Origin: 66-474 sp963771735
GTDB taxonomy: Bacteria > Pseudomonadota > Gammaproteobacteria > Xanthomonadales > Rhodanobacteraceae
DNA: 64,000 nt
NCBI GenBank assembly: GCA_963771735.1
Contig: CAVYUN010000002.1
Coordinates: 496,001 to 560,000 of the forward strand
Reading direction: 5' to 3'
The notes under the pieces are model-generated. The model saw only the letters and a program-made list of their open reading frames with translations, did not search any database and was not told where the DNA came from. Below are positions 17,889 through 24,411 of this stretch, piece after piece. The position numbers and the translations under genes were made by a program. Every line of letters begins with the position of its first letter. Position 1 is the first letter of the stretch.

Positions 17889-18308
17889 CTATGTCGAACC
17901 CCCGTTTTCTGTTTCAAGAAGCTCAGAAAACGGGCCGTCTACGCTTTGGAACGGATCAAAGTCGTCGTCACCGGATGCATCAAACGCAGCCTCAAGTGCA
18001 TCTTCTCGCTGCCCGCGATCTCTTGGGTAAGGGAAGTCAAAGAACGCCATAGCCTGTTCAAGAATAGCGGCTGCCTGTGGCATGCCAAGTGCGCGGAACG
18101 CTACCACCGCTTCTGGAGCAAGCACACCTGTGCTATTAGAAAAGTACTGACCAAAGCCCCCGTTTAGAACTTCGGATTGCGTCCAGTGTGCTGCGAAAAG
18201 GATACGAGAAGCTTCCGGCGACGCGTTGTACTGCCGCAGAAAAATATCTGGACCATCGTAGATCGACACGGTTTCCCAGATCGGTTCTACCAAATCCCAG
18301 TAGCCCAT
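17889..18308 (-). CDS. Cassette ORF: DMP19/DUF4375-like protein, leader interrupted by an IS
   Basis: This 139-residue protein starts at ATG 18308 (MGYWDLVEPIWETVSIYDG). The stretch QSEVLNGGFGQYFSNSTG is characteristic of DUF4375 (DMP19-like) proteins, small soluble proteins often found in accessory regions; their function is not established. The C-terminus is acidic (ASGDDDFDPFQSVDGP). An IS3-family element begins 12 bases upstream of the start, so the cassette has lost its original leader and contact with upstream promoters. The frame that continues through the IS is an artefact. Confidence 0.75.
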   Translation of the reverse strand: MGYWDLVEPIWETVSIYDGPDIFLRQYNASPEASRILFAAHWTQSEVLNGGFGQYFSNSTGVLAPEAVVAFRALGMPQAAAILEQAMAFFDFPYPRDRGQREDALEAAFDASGDDDFDPFQSVDGPFSELLETENGGST

Positions 18309-18381
18309 GATTCCCCCTCGGGTTCTACCCCGATTCCACGGACACTTCCAAGTAAGCTCATCATGAGCAGAGAGGAGTGTC

Positions 18382-18666
18382 ATGGCACAACGAAGAATGT
18401 TCAGTGCGGAGTTCAAGCGTGAGGCGGTCGAGCTGACGCGCCGTCCGCAGGCATCGGTCAGCCAGGTTGCGCAGGAGCTGGGCGTCAACGCCAATGTCCT
18501 GAGTCGCTGGCGGCGGGAACTGGCGAAGCCGGGCAAGACGTTCACGGGTGCAGGCGTGCCTCGTGACGAGGAGCTGAGCAGCCTGCGACGCGAGCTCGCC
18601 CGGGTGAAGAAGGAGCGGGATTTTTTGCGCGATGCGGCGGCGTTCTTCGCCAAGGAATCGTCGTGA
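18382..18666 (+). CDS. IS3-family transposase OrfA
   Basis: This 94-residue protein has an N-terminal helix-turn-helix (FSAEFKREAVELTRRPQASV, then SQVAQELGVNANVLSRWRRE) and a C-terminal leucine-zipper region (EELSSLRRELARVKKERDFL). It binds the element ends and regulates or joins OrfB. Its TGA overlaps the OrfB GTG as GTGA. Confidence 0.9.
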   Translation: MAQRRMFSAEFKREAVELTRRPQASVSQVAQELGVNANVLSRWRRELAKPGKTFTGAGVPRDEELSSLRRELARVKKERDFLRDAAAFFAKESS

Positions 18667-19535
18667 GGTACGCGGCGATCCGGCGCCACCGCGATGAGTA
18701 CCCGCTCCGGCTGATGTGCCGGTGCTTGAAGGTATCGCGCAGCGGCTATCACGCATGGGCAGGGCGGGCGCCGAGCACGCGGGCCCGTGACAACGCTCGC
18801 CTGCTGGAACGCATTCGCCAGATCCACGCCGAGAGCGACGGCGTCATCGGCATGCCGCGGATGCACGAGCGACTTGCGTTCGAGGGCAAGCTGGCCAGTC
18901 GCAACCGGGTGGCGCGCTTGATGACGTCGGCGGAGCTGTACGGTGTGCCGCAGCGGCGTCGCTGGCGGCACAAGCGGGTTGGGGCTCGACCCGTTCACGT
19001 CCGGAATCACCTGGAGCGGGACTTCGCGGCGAACGAGCCGAACACCAAATGGGTCACCGACATCACCTACATCCGCACCGGCGAAGGCTGGTTGTACCTG
19101 TGCATGGTGCTCGACCTCTTCAGCAAGAAGGTCGTGGGCTGGTCGATGGACACCCTGCAGGATCGCAACCTGGTGTTGCGTGCGGTGCTGATGGCGTTGT
19201 GGCAGCGCGAGGATCGTAGCCAACCCGTCGTTTTGCATTCCGATCACGGCACGCAATTTACCTGCGAGGAGTACCAGCAGTTCCTGGCGGGGCACAACCT
19301 CGTTTGCAGCATGAGCGCGGTTGGCCATTGCGGTGACAATGCTGCGGCCGAAGGGTTCTTCGGGATGCTCAAACGCGAGCGGGTGAACCGACGTCACTAT
19401 CGCAGCATTGATGAAGCTCGCAGCGATGTGTTCGACTACATCGAACGCTTCCACAACCCAAGGATGCAGCAACGGCTGGACGCCGAGGATCAGAAGTTTT
19501 TAGCCTTAACCCAACTGTCCGTGAAAACGGGGTAG
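18663..19535 (+). CDS. IS3-family transposase OrfB (DDE integrase core)
   Basis: The 290-residue protein has the HTH_21 region (MHERLAFEGKLASRNRVARL) and an rve integrase core. The DDE triad is visible as the Asp in KWVTDITYIRT, the Asp in LHSDHGTQF and the Glu in AAAEGFFGMLKRE. It starts at GTG 18663, overlapping orfA by four bases, so it is expressed by coupling or as an OrfAB fusion through a run of six T near 18620. The frame looks intact, so the IS may be active. Confidence 0.9.
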   Translation: MRYAAIRRHRDEYPLRLMCRCLKVSRSGYHAWAGRAPSTRARDNARLLERIRQIHAESDGVIGMPRMHERLAFEGKLASRNRVARLMTSAELYGVPQRRRWRHKRVGARPVHVRNHLERDFAANEPNTKWVTDITYIRTGEGWLYLCMVLDLFSKKVVGWSMDTLQDRNLVLRAVLMALWQREDRSQPVVLHSDHGTQFTCEEYQQFLAGHNLVCSMSAVGHCGDNAAAEGFFGMLKRERVNRRHYRSIDEARSDVFDYIERFHNPRMQQRLDAEDQKFLALTQLSVKTG

Positions 19536-19549
19536 AACCCCATCCGCCA

Positions 19550-19606
19550 GCTAACGCTTGAATTTAGCGGCGCGCGTAGCGCGTCCGCTGGAATGATTTG
19601 TTATGC
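19550..19606 (-). repeat. attC site 5
   Basis: Carries AACGCTTGAATTTAGCGGCG and CGTCCGCTGGAATG arms with a GTTATGC outer box. The IS ends nine bases to its left. Confidence 0.9.
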
Positions 19607-19615
19607 GCTGATGCC

Positions 19616-19957
19616 TCATAGATAACAAGCGTTGCACGTAAACGTAGTGTCGCCGACTTTAGCAAAGCAGACGCACTGACCCATCCCGAGTGTTGGAGTA
19701 TATGTGAACTGCAAACTGCCAGTTCGCGGGTTGTAGTGAAGCTCCGGATCTTTGGGCAAGCTGGCGAGGAACGCCGGCACCAGCTCTTGCAGCGACTGAG
19801 GGTTTGCCCTGTGCACCCGCGCATAGTCATTTACGGCGGATAGCACGCTGCGTGCTTGTGTAACGAGTGAGCGGCCATGCGGATCTTTGCCGGGCGGCCA
19901 AGCCGCACATGCCGCCAACCCCAAGATAAGGACTGCCAAAGCAACGGTTCGTTTCAT
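19616..19957 (-). CDS. Cassette ORF: lipoprotein with a type II secretion pseudopilin-like C-terminal region
   Basis: From ATG 19957 the 113-residue protein has a clear lipoprotein signal (MKRTVALAVLILGLAACAAW). The mature part has a helix (LVTQARSVLSAVNDYARVHR), then NPQSLQELVPAFLASLPKDPELHYNP, a pattern reminiscent of the minor pseudopilin or DUF-type lipoproteins found in other integron cassettes. It ends in a Cys-rich strand pair (GQCVCFAKVGDTTFTCNACYL). It is probably exported and anchored in a membrane; function is unknown. The frame extends into attC 6, but the signal peptide decides the start. Confidence 0.7.
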   Translation of the reverse strand: MKRTVALAVLILGLAACAAWPPGKDPHGRSLVTQARSVLSAVNDYARVHRANPQSLQELVPAFLASLPKDPELHYNPRTGSLQFTYTPTLGMGQCVCFAKVGDTTFTCNACYL

Positions 19958-19961
19958 ATGC

Positions 19962-20019
19962 GCATAACGCTTGAATTTAGCGGCGCGCGCAGCGCGTCCG
20001 CTGGAATGAGTTGTTAGCA
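19962..20019 (-). repeat. attC site 6
   Basis: Boxes GCATAAC and GTTAGCA enclose the standard core (GAATTTAGCGGCGCGCGCAG, then CGCGTCCGCTGGAATGAG). The upstream ORF ends on the TAA within its cassette-side box. Confidence 0.92.
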
Positions 20020-20418
20020 CGACTTTACCCGACTGGCGTGCTGACGCGCAGATGCGACAAGGAGCAAGACCGCTCCGGCAACCGGCGGCAGCCAGTAGAT
20101 GAGTGTAGGCTCCAGTGCGGGCGTGAAGTAGAAGTATGTAGCTGCCTCGGTGGCGACGCCTACGACTACGCCCACAACCGCCAACCCCGTGCTAACGCTC
20201 ACCGCAGGCTTGCCCGCGAGCTTGACGACCAAACCCGCGGCTGCAGCGAGGCCGATGGCCCCGCCAATCACGGGCCACAAGTAAATGACGGTTGAGAAGC
20301 CGCCCTTAAAAAGCTCCATAACGACGACCGACGTAATGAGCAAAGCACCGCCGACAAATAGGAACAGCGCTGGCGCAAATAGCATGCCAAAGACCAAATA
20401 GATTGCGAAGGCTCGCAT
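20014..20418 (-). CDS. Cassette ORF: four-helix membrane protein, unknown function
   Basis: The protein has 134 residues, most of them hydrophobic. Helices lie at about 4-26, 27-50, 57-75 (with 78-100 as a further candidate) and 106-125. It contains no recognisable catalytic motif. The ATG at 20418 lies 11 bases inside attC 7 and the TAA stop is part of the attC 6 outer box. Small multi-spanning membrane proteins are common cargo of chromosomal integrons. Confidence 0.65.
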   Translation of the reverse strand: MRAFAIYLVFGMLFAPALFLFVGGALLITSVVVMELFKGGFSTVIYLWPVIGGAIGLAAAAGLVVKLAGKPAVSVSTGLAVVGVVVGVATEAATYFYFTPALEPTLIYWLPPVAGAVLLLVASARQHASRVKSC

Positions 20419-20428
20419 GATTCCGTCG

Positions 20429-20486
20429 TGCTAACGCTCGAATTTAGCGGCGCGCGCAGCGCGTCCGCTGGAATAAGCTGTTAGGC
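20429..20486 (-). repeat. attC site 7
   Basis: Boxes TGCTAAC and GTTAGGC around the standard core; the GGAATAAG arm differs by one base. The box supplies the TAA stop of the upstream ORF. Confidence 0.92.
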
Positions 20487-20753
20487 ATCAAGCCTACACC
20501 GGAACGCGAGTGTGTACCCCGCAAGGTCAATGCTCTCCCAGTCACTCGACTCCTGAATGGGCATATCCAGCGTGGACTTGCGAAGTGCTACCCCCTCCGC
20601 GAAATCGGAGAGAACGATGATGGCTGACTCCCCAGCCAGTTTGTGCGATGCCTTGAACACGCCCAAGTCGTCCGTGCCCTCGGCCGGAGTAACCAATACG
20701 TTGCCACGACCCAACAGCTTGTCGTTGAACAGCAAGGCAAGCTCGACACGCAT
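20481..20753 (-). CDS. Cassette ORF: unknown 90-aa soluble protein
   Basis: The 90 residues begin MRVELALLFNDKLLGRGNVL and continue with alternating hydrophobic and charged residues (ESAIIVLSDFAEGVAL), suggesting a compact alpha/beta or beta fold. There is no signal peptide or membrane helix. The stop is the TAA inside attC 7. I recognise no family. ATG 20753 is the natural start, 12 bases from attC 8. Confidence 0.6.
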   Translation of the reverse strand: MRVELALLFNDKLLGRGNVLVTPAEGTDDLGVFKASHKLAGESAIIVLSDFAEGVALRKSTLDMPIQESSDWESIDLAGYTLAFRCRLDA

Positions 20754-20764
20754 ATCTCTTGATG

Positions 20765-20822
20765 CGCTAACGCTCGAATTAAGCGGCGCGCGTAGCGCGT
20801 CCGCTGGAATGAACTGTTAGCG
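20765..20822 (-). repeat. attC site 8
   Basis: Boxes CGCTAAC and GTTAGCG around the standard core, with GAATTAAGC in place of GAATTTAGC. The upstream ORF reads into it. Confidence 0.92.
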
Positions 20823-21099
20823 CGTAACGCTCAATGATCGCACGCAGGCTTGGAGGAGTTTTGCCTGAACTAAGTCTTCGATACTCGAGGTTTCTCGGCT
20901 CGCTTAGCAACGCCGAATGCGGACCAAGGGAGGCGCTCATTGCGCCACAGGAAGGCCAACCGTGGCCTGATTGAATTGCTTTGAAGACCTGATACGGCGA
21001 CTGGTCTTGGAAACCCAGCCAATAGAGCACCTTGCTTACGCGCAAGCAACCCACACTGATGCCAACTTGCAAGGACAAAGGGCTCTTGGCTGCCGACAC
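20779..21099 (-). CDS. Cassette ORF: unknown protein with attC-encoded tail; start uncertain
   Basis: A GTG at 21099 gives 106 residues. The body (LQVGISVGCLRVSKVLYWLG, then FQDQSPYQVFKAIQSGHGWP) looks like a genuine protein. No ATG is available in frame between it and attC 9, yet the frame is open upstream, so the true start could be a rarer codon or an indel could hide it. The C-terminal TVHSSGRATRAA is encoded by the attC core. No family is recognised. Confidence 0.5.
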   Translation of the reverse strand: MSAAKSPLSLQVGISVGCLRVSKVLYWLGFQDQSPYQVFKAIQSGHGWPSCGAMSASLGPHSALLSEPRNLEYRRLSSGKTPPSLRAIIERYALTVHSSGRATRAA

Positions 21100-21139
21100 T
21101 AGCCGCTTCTTTCGGGCGACCTCCGATCTGGTGTCATAA

Positions 21140-21211
21140 GGCTAACGCTGGAGTTAAGACGCCGCGCGCTGGCGTAGCCAGTGGGCGGTCGGATTGAATG
21201 ATTTGTTAGGC
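21140..21211 (-). repeat. attC site 9 (long type, 72 bases)
   Basis: Box GGCTAAC at the left and GTTAGGC at the right, with divergent arms (GAGTTAAGACGCCGCGCGCT and GGCGGTCGGATTGAATGATT). It is the most divergent long site, and the upstream ORF runs into it. Confidence 0.85.
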
Positions 21212-21540
21212 GTCATCAGCTTGAGCTCGCGCCCGGTTTCAAAGAATGCATCTATGCATAAGCGTTGGAGCCAACGAAGTCTGCACGCAAAGTGAGAATC
21301 CTGCAATGCCGGATCGCTGCGATTGGACTCAAACAGTGCGAAGCCCTGAGATAAGCCAAGAAATTGCATGTGCACTATCTGAGACATACATCCTTGCCGC
21401 CTTCTCGGCGAACGAAATGGCTTGCTCAATGCTGTCTGCTTGCCAAGCGGTAATGCGTTTGCTTCGTAGAAGGTGCTCAAGGAGCTGATCTGGGCAGACG
21501 CTCCCAGAGGAAGAGGCATCGCAACCGAGTAGGAGTTCAT
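21154..21540 (-). CDS. Cassette ORF, probably split by two small indels
   Basis: The ATG at 21540 opens a 128-codon frame. Its middle is implausible as a protein, while another frame across 21495-21330 reads DQLLEHLLRSKRITAWQADS and EQAISFAEKAARMYVSDSAH. After about 21330 the first frame again looks real (ALFESNRSDPALQDSHFA, then RLCIDAFFETGRELKLM). The most economical reading is one protein whose frame is broken once near the start and once near 21330, as with other genes in this assembly. The tail NKSFNPTAHWLRQRAAS is encoded by attC 9. Family is unknown. Confidence 0.45.
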   Translation of the reverse strand: MNSYSVAMPLPLGASAQISSLSTFYEANALPLGKQTALSKPFRSPRRRQGCMSQIVHMQFLGLSQGFALFESNRSDPALQDSHFACRLRWLQRLCIDAFFETGRELKLMTPNKSFNPTAHWLRQRAAS

Positions 21541-21546
21541 TGTTAC

Positions 21547-21604
21547 GCCTAACGCTTGAATTTAGCGGCGCGCGCAGCGCGTCCGCTGGAATGAGTGGTT
21601 AGGC
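21547..21604 (-). repeat. attC site 10
   Basis: Boxes GCCTAAC and GTTAGGC with the standard core. It provides the TAA stop for the 101-residue ORF upstream. Confidence 0.93.
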
Positions 21605-21904
21605 GTACCACACAACAGACTCGCCATGTTGCAAGCACTCCTCGTAGTTCCGCTGAAACACCTGCCACTGCTGAGAATTTACGCTCTCCGGCTGGAACGG
21701 GCCAGCACGTTTGATGTGCGCGTTGACCCACCCATGTTTGGCGAGACGCTCCCTGGCAGTGTCCCAATCTGGCGCCTCGCCCGGTTGTGCAAGAAACAAA
21801 ATGCAGTTGTGCTCCGAGCCCGTCTCGGGCGCTTGCGCGTACGGGATCTCCGAACGGCCCGAAAATTCAGCCGTGCAAAGGAACAGGACTACGCAGATCT
21901 CCAT
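21599..21904 (-). CDS. Cassette ORF: unknown 101-aa protein, possibly exported
   Basis: Starts MEICVVLFLCTAEFSGRSEI, a short hydrophobic N-terminus that may be a weak signal peptide. The rest is soluble, with LAQPGEAPDWDTARERLAKH and QQWQVFQRNYEECLQHGE. The stop is the TAA of the attC 10 outer box and the ATG at 21904 lies seven bases from attC 11. No family is recognised. Confidence 0.6.
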   Translation of the reverse strand: MEICVVLFLCTAEFSGRSEIPYAQAPETGSEHNCILFLAQPGEAPDWDTARERLAKHGWVNAHIKRAGPFQPESVNSQQWQVFQRNYEECLQHGESVVWYA

Positions 21905-21910
21905 CTGTAC

Positions 21911-21968
21911 GCCTAACGCCCGAAATTAGCGGCGCGCGCAGCGCGCCCGCTGGAATGAGTAGTTAGAA
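21911..21968 (-). repeat. attC site 11
   Basis: Boxes GCCTAAC and GTTAGAA around the core with GCCCGCTGGAATGAG. Confidence 0.92.
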
Positions 21969-21975
21969 GGCAATG

Positions 21976-22290
21976 TCACGGACCCCCGCCGTACCGCCCG
22001 ACGCCGTAACTGAATAGCACGTAGTCTGTCACCGCATCCTCGAACGAAGGAAAGTGGTGTGTGCATTCGTAACCATGATTGAACCAGCCGACGCGATAGC
22101 CACCCTCATGTTCTTGGATAAATGTGCTTGGGACATATCGCTTGTCGTATGACTCTAGAAGCAACCTACGTGCTTCTTCGGGGTGCGCCCCAAAGTGAGC
22201 ACGAACGGCGATCGCACCTTTAGCAACCAACTTTTTATAGTCTTTCATATACCCGAGAGTTTGCGGTCGAAATTGTGCCGGCCAGTTCAT
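21976..22290 (-). CDS. Cassette ORF: unknown 104-aa soluble protein
   Basis: The protein begins MNWPAQFRPQTLGYMKDYKK. It has a helix with AVRAHFGAHPEEARRLLLES and an aromatic C-terminal half (GGYRVGWFNHGYECTHHFPS, then FEDAVTDYVLFSYGVGRYGG). The composition suggests a small folded protein; I recognise no family. A second ATG lies at 22248. It sits alone between attC 12 and attC 11. Confidence 0.65.
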   Translation of the reverse strand: MNWPAQFRPQTLGYMKDYKKLVAKGAIAVRAHFGAHPEEARRLLLESYDKRYVPSTFIQEHEGGYRVGWFNHGYECTHHFPSFEDAVTDYVLFSYGVGRYGGGP

Positions 22291-22299
22291 CTGCTTGCC

Positions 22300-22369
22300 T
22301 TCTAACGCTTGAGGTAACCGGCGCGAGCCCGCGCAGCGGGTGAGCGTCCGGTTGACCGAACTGTTAGGG
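22300..22369 (-). repeat. attC site 12 (long type, 70 bases)
   Basis: Nearly identical to attC site 4: GAGGTAACCGGCGCGAGCCC and CGTCCGGTTGACCGAACTG arms. It ends GTTAGGG and provides the TAA stop of the upstream membrane ORF. Confidence 0.9.
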
Positions 22370-22753
22370 GCCAGGCCCCATGAGCAACAACACTAACCCC
22401 GAAATGCATAGACCACCCAACAACACGGTGAATGCGTATAGCCGATCACCTGGCGCACGAGAACCGTAGTCCATGAACATATCGGCAGGCTCACGCCGCT
22501 TGACTCGAACGAAACCGCGATATGTAACTTGAACTAAGGCCCATTGCAGAATTGGCGTGCAAAGTACGGCCGCTGACGTGTGCCCAATTATGCCACGCGC
22601 CGCCAAAGTGATGCCCGCGACAGCTATACCTACCGGCACCAACACGGACCATGGACCGACCGGGCGGTAAACCATACGGTGCGCGAGCCAAGGGGTGGTC
22701 GCAGCGACAGGTATCGCTACGACCGCGACCACACCGAGCACCCCAAGTATCAA
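22364..22753 (-). CDS. Cassette ORF: membrane protein, unknown function
   Basis: The 129-codon frame opens with a TTG at 22753 (no ATG is in frame before the attC). It has hydrophobic segments at about 2-20, 33-52, 58-75 and 106-126, with a soluble loop VKRREPADMFMDYGSRAPG between the last two. It is probably a four-helix inner-membrane protein. The stop is the TAA of attC 12. Family is unknown. Confidence 0.55.
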   Translation of the reverse strand: MILGVLGVVAVVAIPVAATTPWLAHRMVYRPVGPWSVLVPVGIAVAGITLAARGIIGHTSAAVLCTPILQWALVQVTYRGFVRVKRREPADMFMDYGSRAPGDRLYAFTVLLGGLCISGLVLLLMGPGP

Positions 22754-22761
22754 GTCATGGC

Positions 22762-22819
22762 CCCTAACGCTTGAATTTAGCGGCGCGCGTAGCGCGTCCG
22801 CTGGAATGAATAGTTAGAC
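22762..22819 (-). repeat. attC site 13
   Basis: Boxes CCCTAAC and GTTAGAC around the standard core. Confidence 0.92.
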
Positions 22820-22844
22820 GTGCAACACCAAGAAAAATGTGCCA

Positions 22845-23051
22845 TTACTCTGCCCAATTCCAACGTTTGCCTGTTACCTCAATCTTTGCAACGTCTGTTG
22901 CCTCAAACGGGATGTCTGCGCGGCCACGTATTTTAGTGATGTAGCCGCTGTTGATGATGACGTCCACGAACTGCCTGCCGTCGGCGAGGGTCAAGTTGGC
23001 TGTCCAGTAGCCCATACCGGCTTCGGGCTTACCGAGAGATACGCGGCCCAC
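22845..23051 (-). CDS. Cassette ORF: small beta-rich protein; start uncertain
   Basis: A GTG at 23051 gives 68 residues: the strands GYWTANLTLADGRQFVDVII, then GYITKIRGRADIPFEATDVA and KIEVTGKRWNWAE suggest a small beta barrel or sheet. The frame is open for a further eight or so codons upstream (EIASARK...) without an ATG, so the true start is unclear. It stops 26 bases before attC 13. Function is unknown. Confidence 0.55.
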   Translation of the reverse strand: MGRVSLGKPEAGMGYWTANLTLADGRQFVDVIINSGYITKIRGRADIPFEATDVAKIEVTGKRWNWAE

Positions 23052-23079
23052 TTTTCTGGCGGAAGCAATTTCATTGCAC

Positions 23080-23137
23080 GCCTAACGCCTGAATTTAGCG
23101 GCGCGCGTAGCGCGTCCGCTGGAATGAGCTGTTAGGC
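23080..23137 (-). repeat. attC site 14
   Basis: Boxes GCCTAAC and GTTAGGC with the standard core. The upstream zinc-ribbon ORF reads through it to its far end. Confidence 0.93.
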
Positions 23138-23513
23138 CAGGCCGCGGCGGCTGTAACCAAGCCCAACAGTGAGGACACCACTGCACTGCCTCTGGATGTG
23201 CAGCGATGACCCCCCTATTGGCAAACCATAGGTTGATCGGAGTATGGCATGACGGGCAACGTGGAGAGCCCACTAGGACGTTGTTTGTCACGAGAGCGCC
23301 GACGGCAACGACAAAACTTGCGAAGATGCACGTAACCGTGATTTTAAGTGAAATCGCGGACCCCGCCGCCAGCATCGCGATGATCGACGCGGCGAAGCAA
23401 AACATGCCGATGTAGGACACAAAACGGAGCTGGCGGCGCAATGTGGCGTGCGAAGAGCACTGCTGGCGCCATAGCTCAAAGACGTTGGGGTCCACTGATG
23501 GACTTTTATCCAT
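23082..23513 (-). CDS. Cassette ORF: two-helix membrane protein with C-terminal zinc ribbon and attC-encoded tail
   Basis: The 143-residue protein starts at ATG 23513 (MDKSPSVDPNVFELWRQQCS). Two membrane helices (about 31-52 and 57-78) are followed by a likely zinc ribbon, with CPSCHTP and, 28 residues on, CPHCWAW. The last sixteen residues, HSSGRATRAAKFRR plus two, come from the attC, and the stop is in its last box. The domain order suggests an inner-membrane protein with a cytoplasmic metal-binding knuckle. Function is unknown. Confidence 0.7.
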   Translation of the reverse strand: MDKSPSVDPNVFELWRQQCSSHATLRRQLRFVSYIGMFCFAASIIAMLAAGSAISLKITVTCIFASFVVAVGALVTNNVLVGSPRCPSCHTPINLWFANRGVIAAHPEAVQWCPHCWAWLQPPRPGLTAHSSGRATRAAKFRR

Positions 23514-23514
23514 G

Positions 23515-23572
23515 GCCTAACGCCCGAATTTAGCGGCGCGCGCAGCGCGTCCGCTTGAATGAGTAGTTAGGC
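23515..23572 (-). repeat. attC site 15
   Basis: Boxes GCCTAAC and GTTAGGC around the standard core, with CCGCTTGAATGAG. Confidence 0.93.
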
Positions 23573-23650
23573 GCCACTGATAACCATTATTTGCTATTGA
23601 TTCTCGGTGGCAATAACTTTGAAGAACAAAGTATTCCCTGAGTTAATAAA

Positions 23651-23860
23651 TTAAGGTAAAAGTACTACCACACTGACAGACATGATTGCACTTGCGTTGA
23701 CAGGCAGACCAAGCAATTTGCCGACCCATATGAAAGGTAAGGATGCAAGCACACTGATGAAGATGGAGGCAAGAAGAATTGAGAAAATAAAGAGAAGATA
23801 CCTGACTCCAAGTAACCATTTCCTGACATAGTTTGCTATATGCTTCATAGGCATTACCAA
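23651..23860 (-). CDS. Cassette ORF: small hydrophobic protein of AT-rich origin
   Basis: At most 69 residues; the start may be TTG 23860 or ATG 23848/23854. Hydrophobic segments RYLLFIFSILLASIFISVLA and NASAIMSVSVVVLL suggest two membrane helices. Base composition of this cassette (23573-23886) is clearly more AT-rich than its neighbours, with runs such as AATAAATTAAGG after the stop, so it came from a different genome background. A 78-base non-coding tail separates the stop from attC 15. Confidence 0.5.
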   Translation of the reverse strand: MVMPMKHIANYVRKWLLGVRYLLFIFSILLASIFISVLASLPFIWVGKLLGLPVNASAIMSVSVVVLLP

Positions 23861-23886
23861 AAGTCACAGGTGTCTCAGTTACGGCA

Positions 23887-23940
23887 CCATAACGCTGGAG
23901 TAAGCGGCGCGCGAACGCGCGTCCGCCGAGAGTGCCAGGC
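23887..23940 (-). repeat. attC site 16 (proximal to attI, degenerate)
   Basis: Shorter (54 bases), with boxes CCATAAC and GCCAGGC and arms GAGTAAGCGGCGCGCG and CGCGCGTCCGCC. It is the first site next to the integrase side and lacks the GGAATG arm seen elsewhere. Confidence 0.7.
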
Positions 23941-24411
23941 GCGGCGCATTCAGTGCCCCGAACATTACCGCTGCTGCCATGATGCTTTGGTAAACGGGCA
24001 CTTCGTTGCGCCTGATCACGCCGGCCGCAGAATGACGGTAAGGAGACACAGCCACAAGGAAGAACGTCGCGCATCTCACGACAAGGTGGGCGAAAGACGC
24101 ACTCAATGCATAACAACAATTTGTAGAATACGCTTCGATGTTGGGAAAAGCCGTTGTTTTTGACGCGTTTCGGAACGCGAGCTCTCGAGACGGTGCACAG
24201 CCACGCGCACGAGTGCGAATGGCTATGGCGGCTTAATGCCCACATCGAAACGCCTGGACGTGGAAGGCTGCAACGAGAGCGGCCAAAGACTTGTGATACG
24301 CTAGCATCGGCTCGCGCTTGCAAGAACGCTGCAGGCAATAGAAGAACCGCCAAGACCCGGCAGGCTGCCATGCGTAGCATGATTTCTGTAAGCGACTCTC
24401 ATTTCCTGGCC
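23941..24411 (-). other. First cassette: coding content unclear
   Basis: Between the attI-like core and attC 16 lie about 470 bases. A reverse frame from ATG 24380 begins with a credible signal peptide (MLRMAACRVLAVLLLPAAFL) but then reads as implausible protein across the whole cassette and through the attC. A second reverse frame, 24106-23879 (75 codons), also ends in the attC and has a weak hydrophobic segment. I cannot say which, if either, is real. The cassette may be non-coding, decayed or frameshifted by sequence errors. Confidence 0.35.

Larger units (their letters stand above)
18320..19540 (+). mobile_element. IS3-family insertion sequence (about 1221 bp) inside a cassette
   Basis: The inverted repeats are good: GGGTTCTACCCCG begins at 18320 and CGGGGTAGAACCC ends at 19540, with further matching inside (TT-CACGGACA) giving about 26 imperfect bases. 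Between them lie orfA and orfB. The bases flanking the two ends show no clear target duplication. The right end stops nine bases before attC 5 and the left end 12 bases before the DUF4375 ORF, so the insertion hit the short spacer between an attC and a cassette ORF. It reads against the cassette direction. Confidence 0.88.

Noticed and set aside
18317..19543. Target-site duplication of the IS3 element in the array
   Set aside because: The three bases on either side (CTC and CAT) do not match; either the ends are off by a base or the duplication has decayed.
23643..24380. 245-codon reverse ORF through attC 16 with a signal-like start
   Set aside because: It crosses the attC and the next cassette's ORF, and most of it is not protein-like. 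Kept only as an uncertain note on cassette 1.
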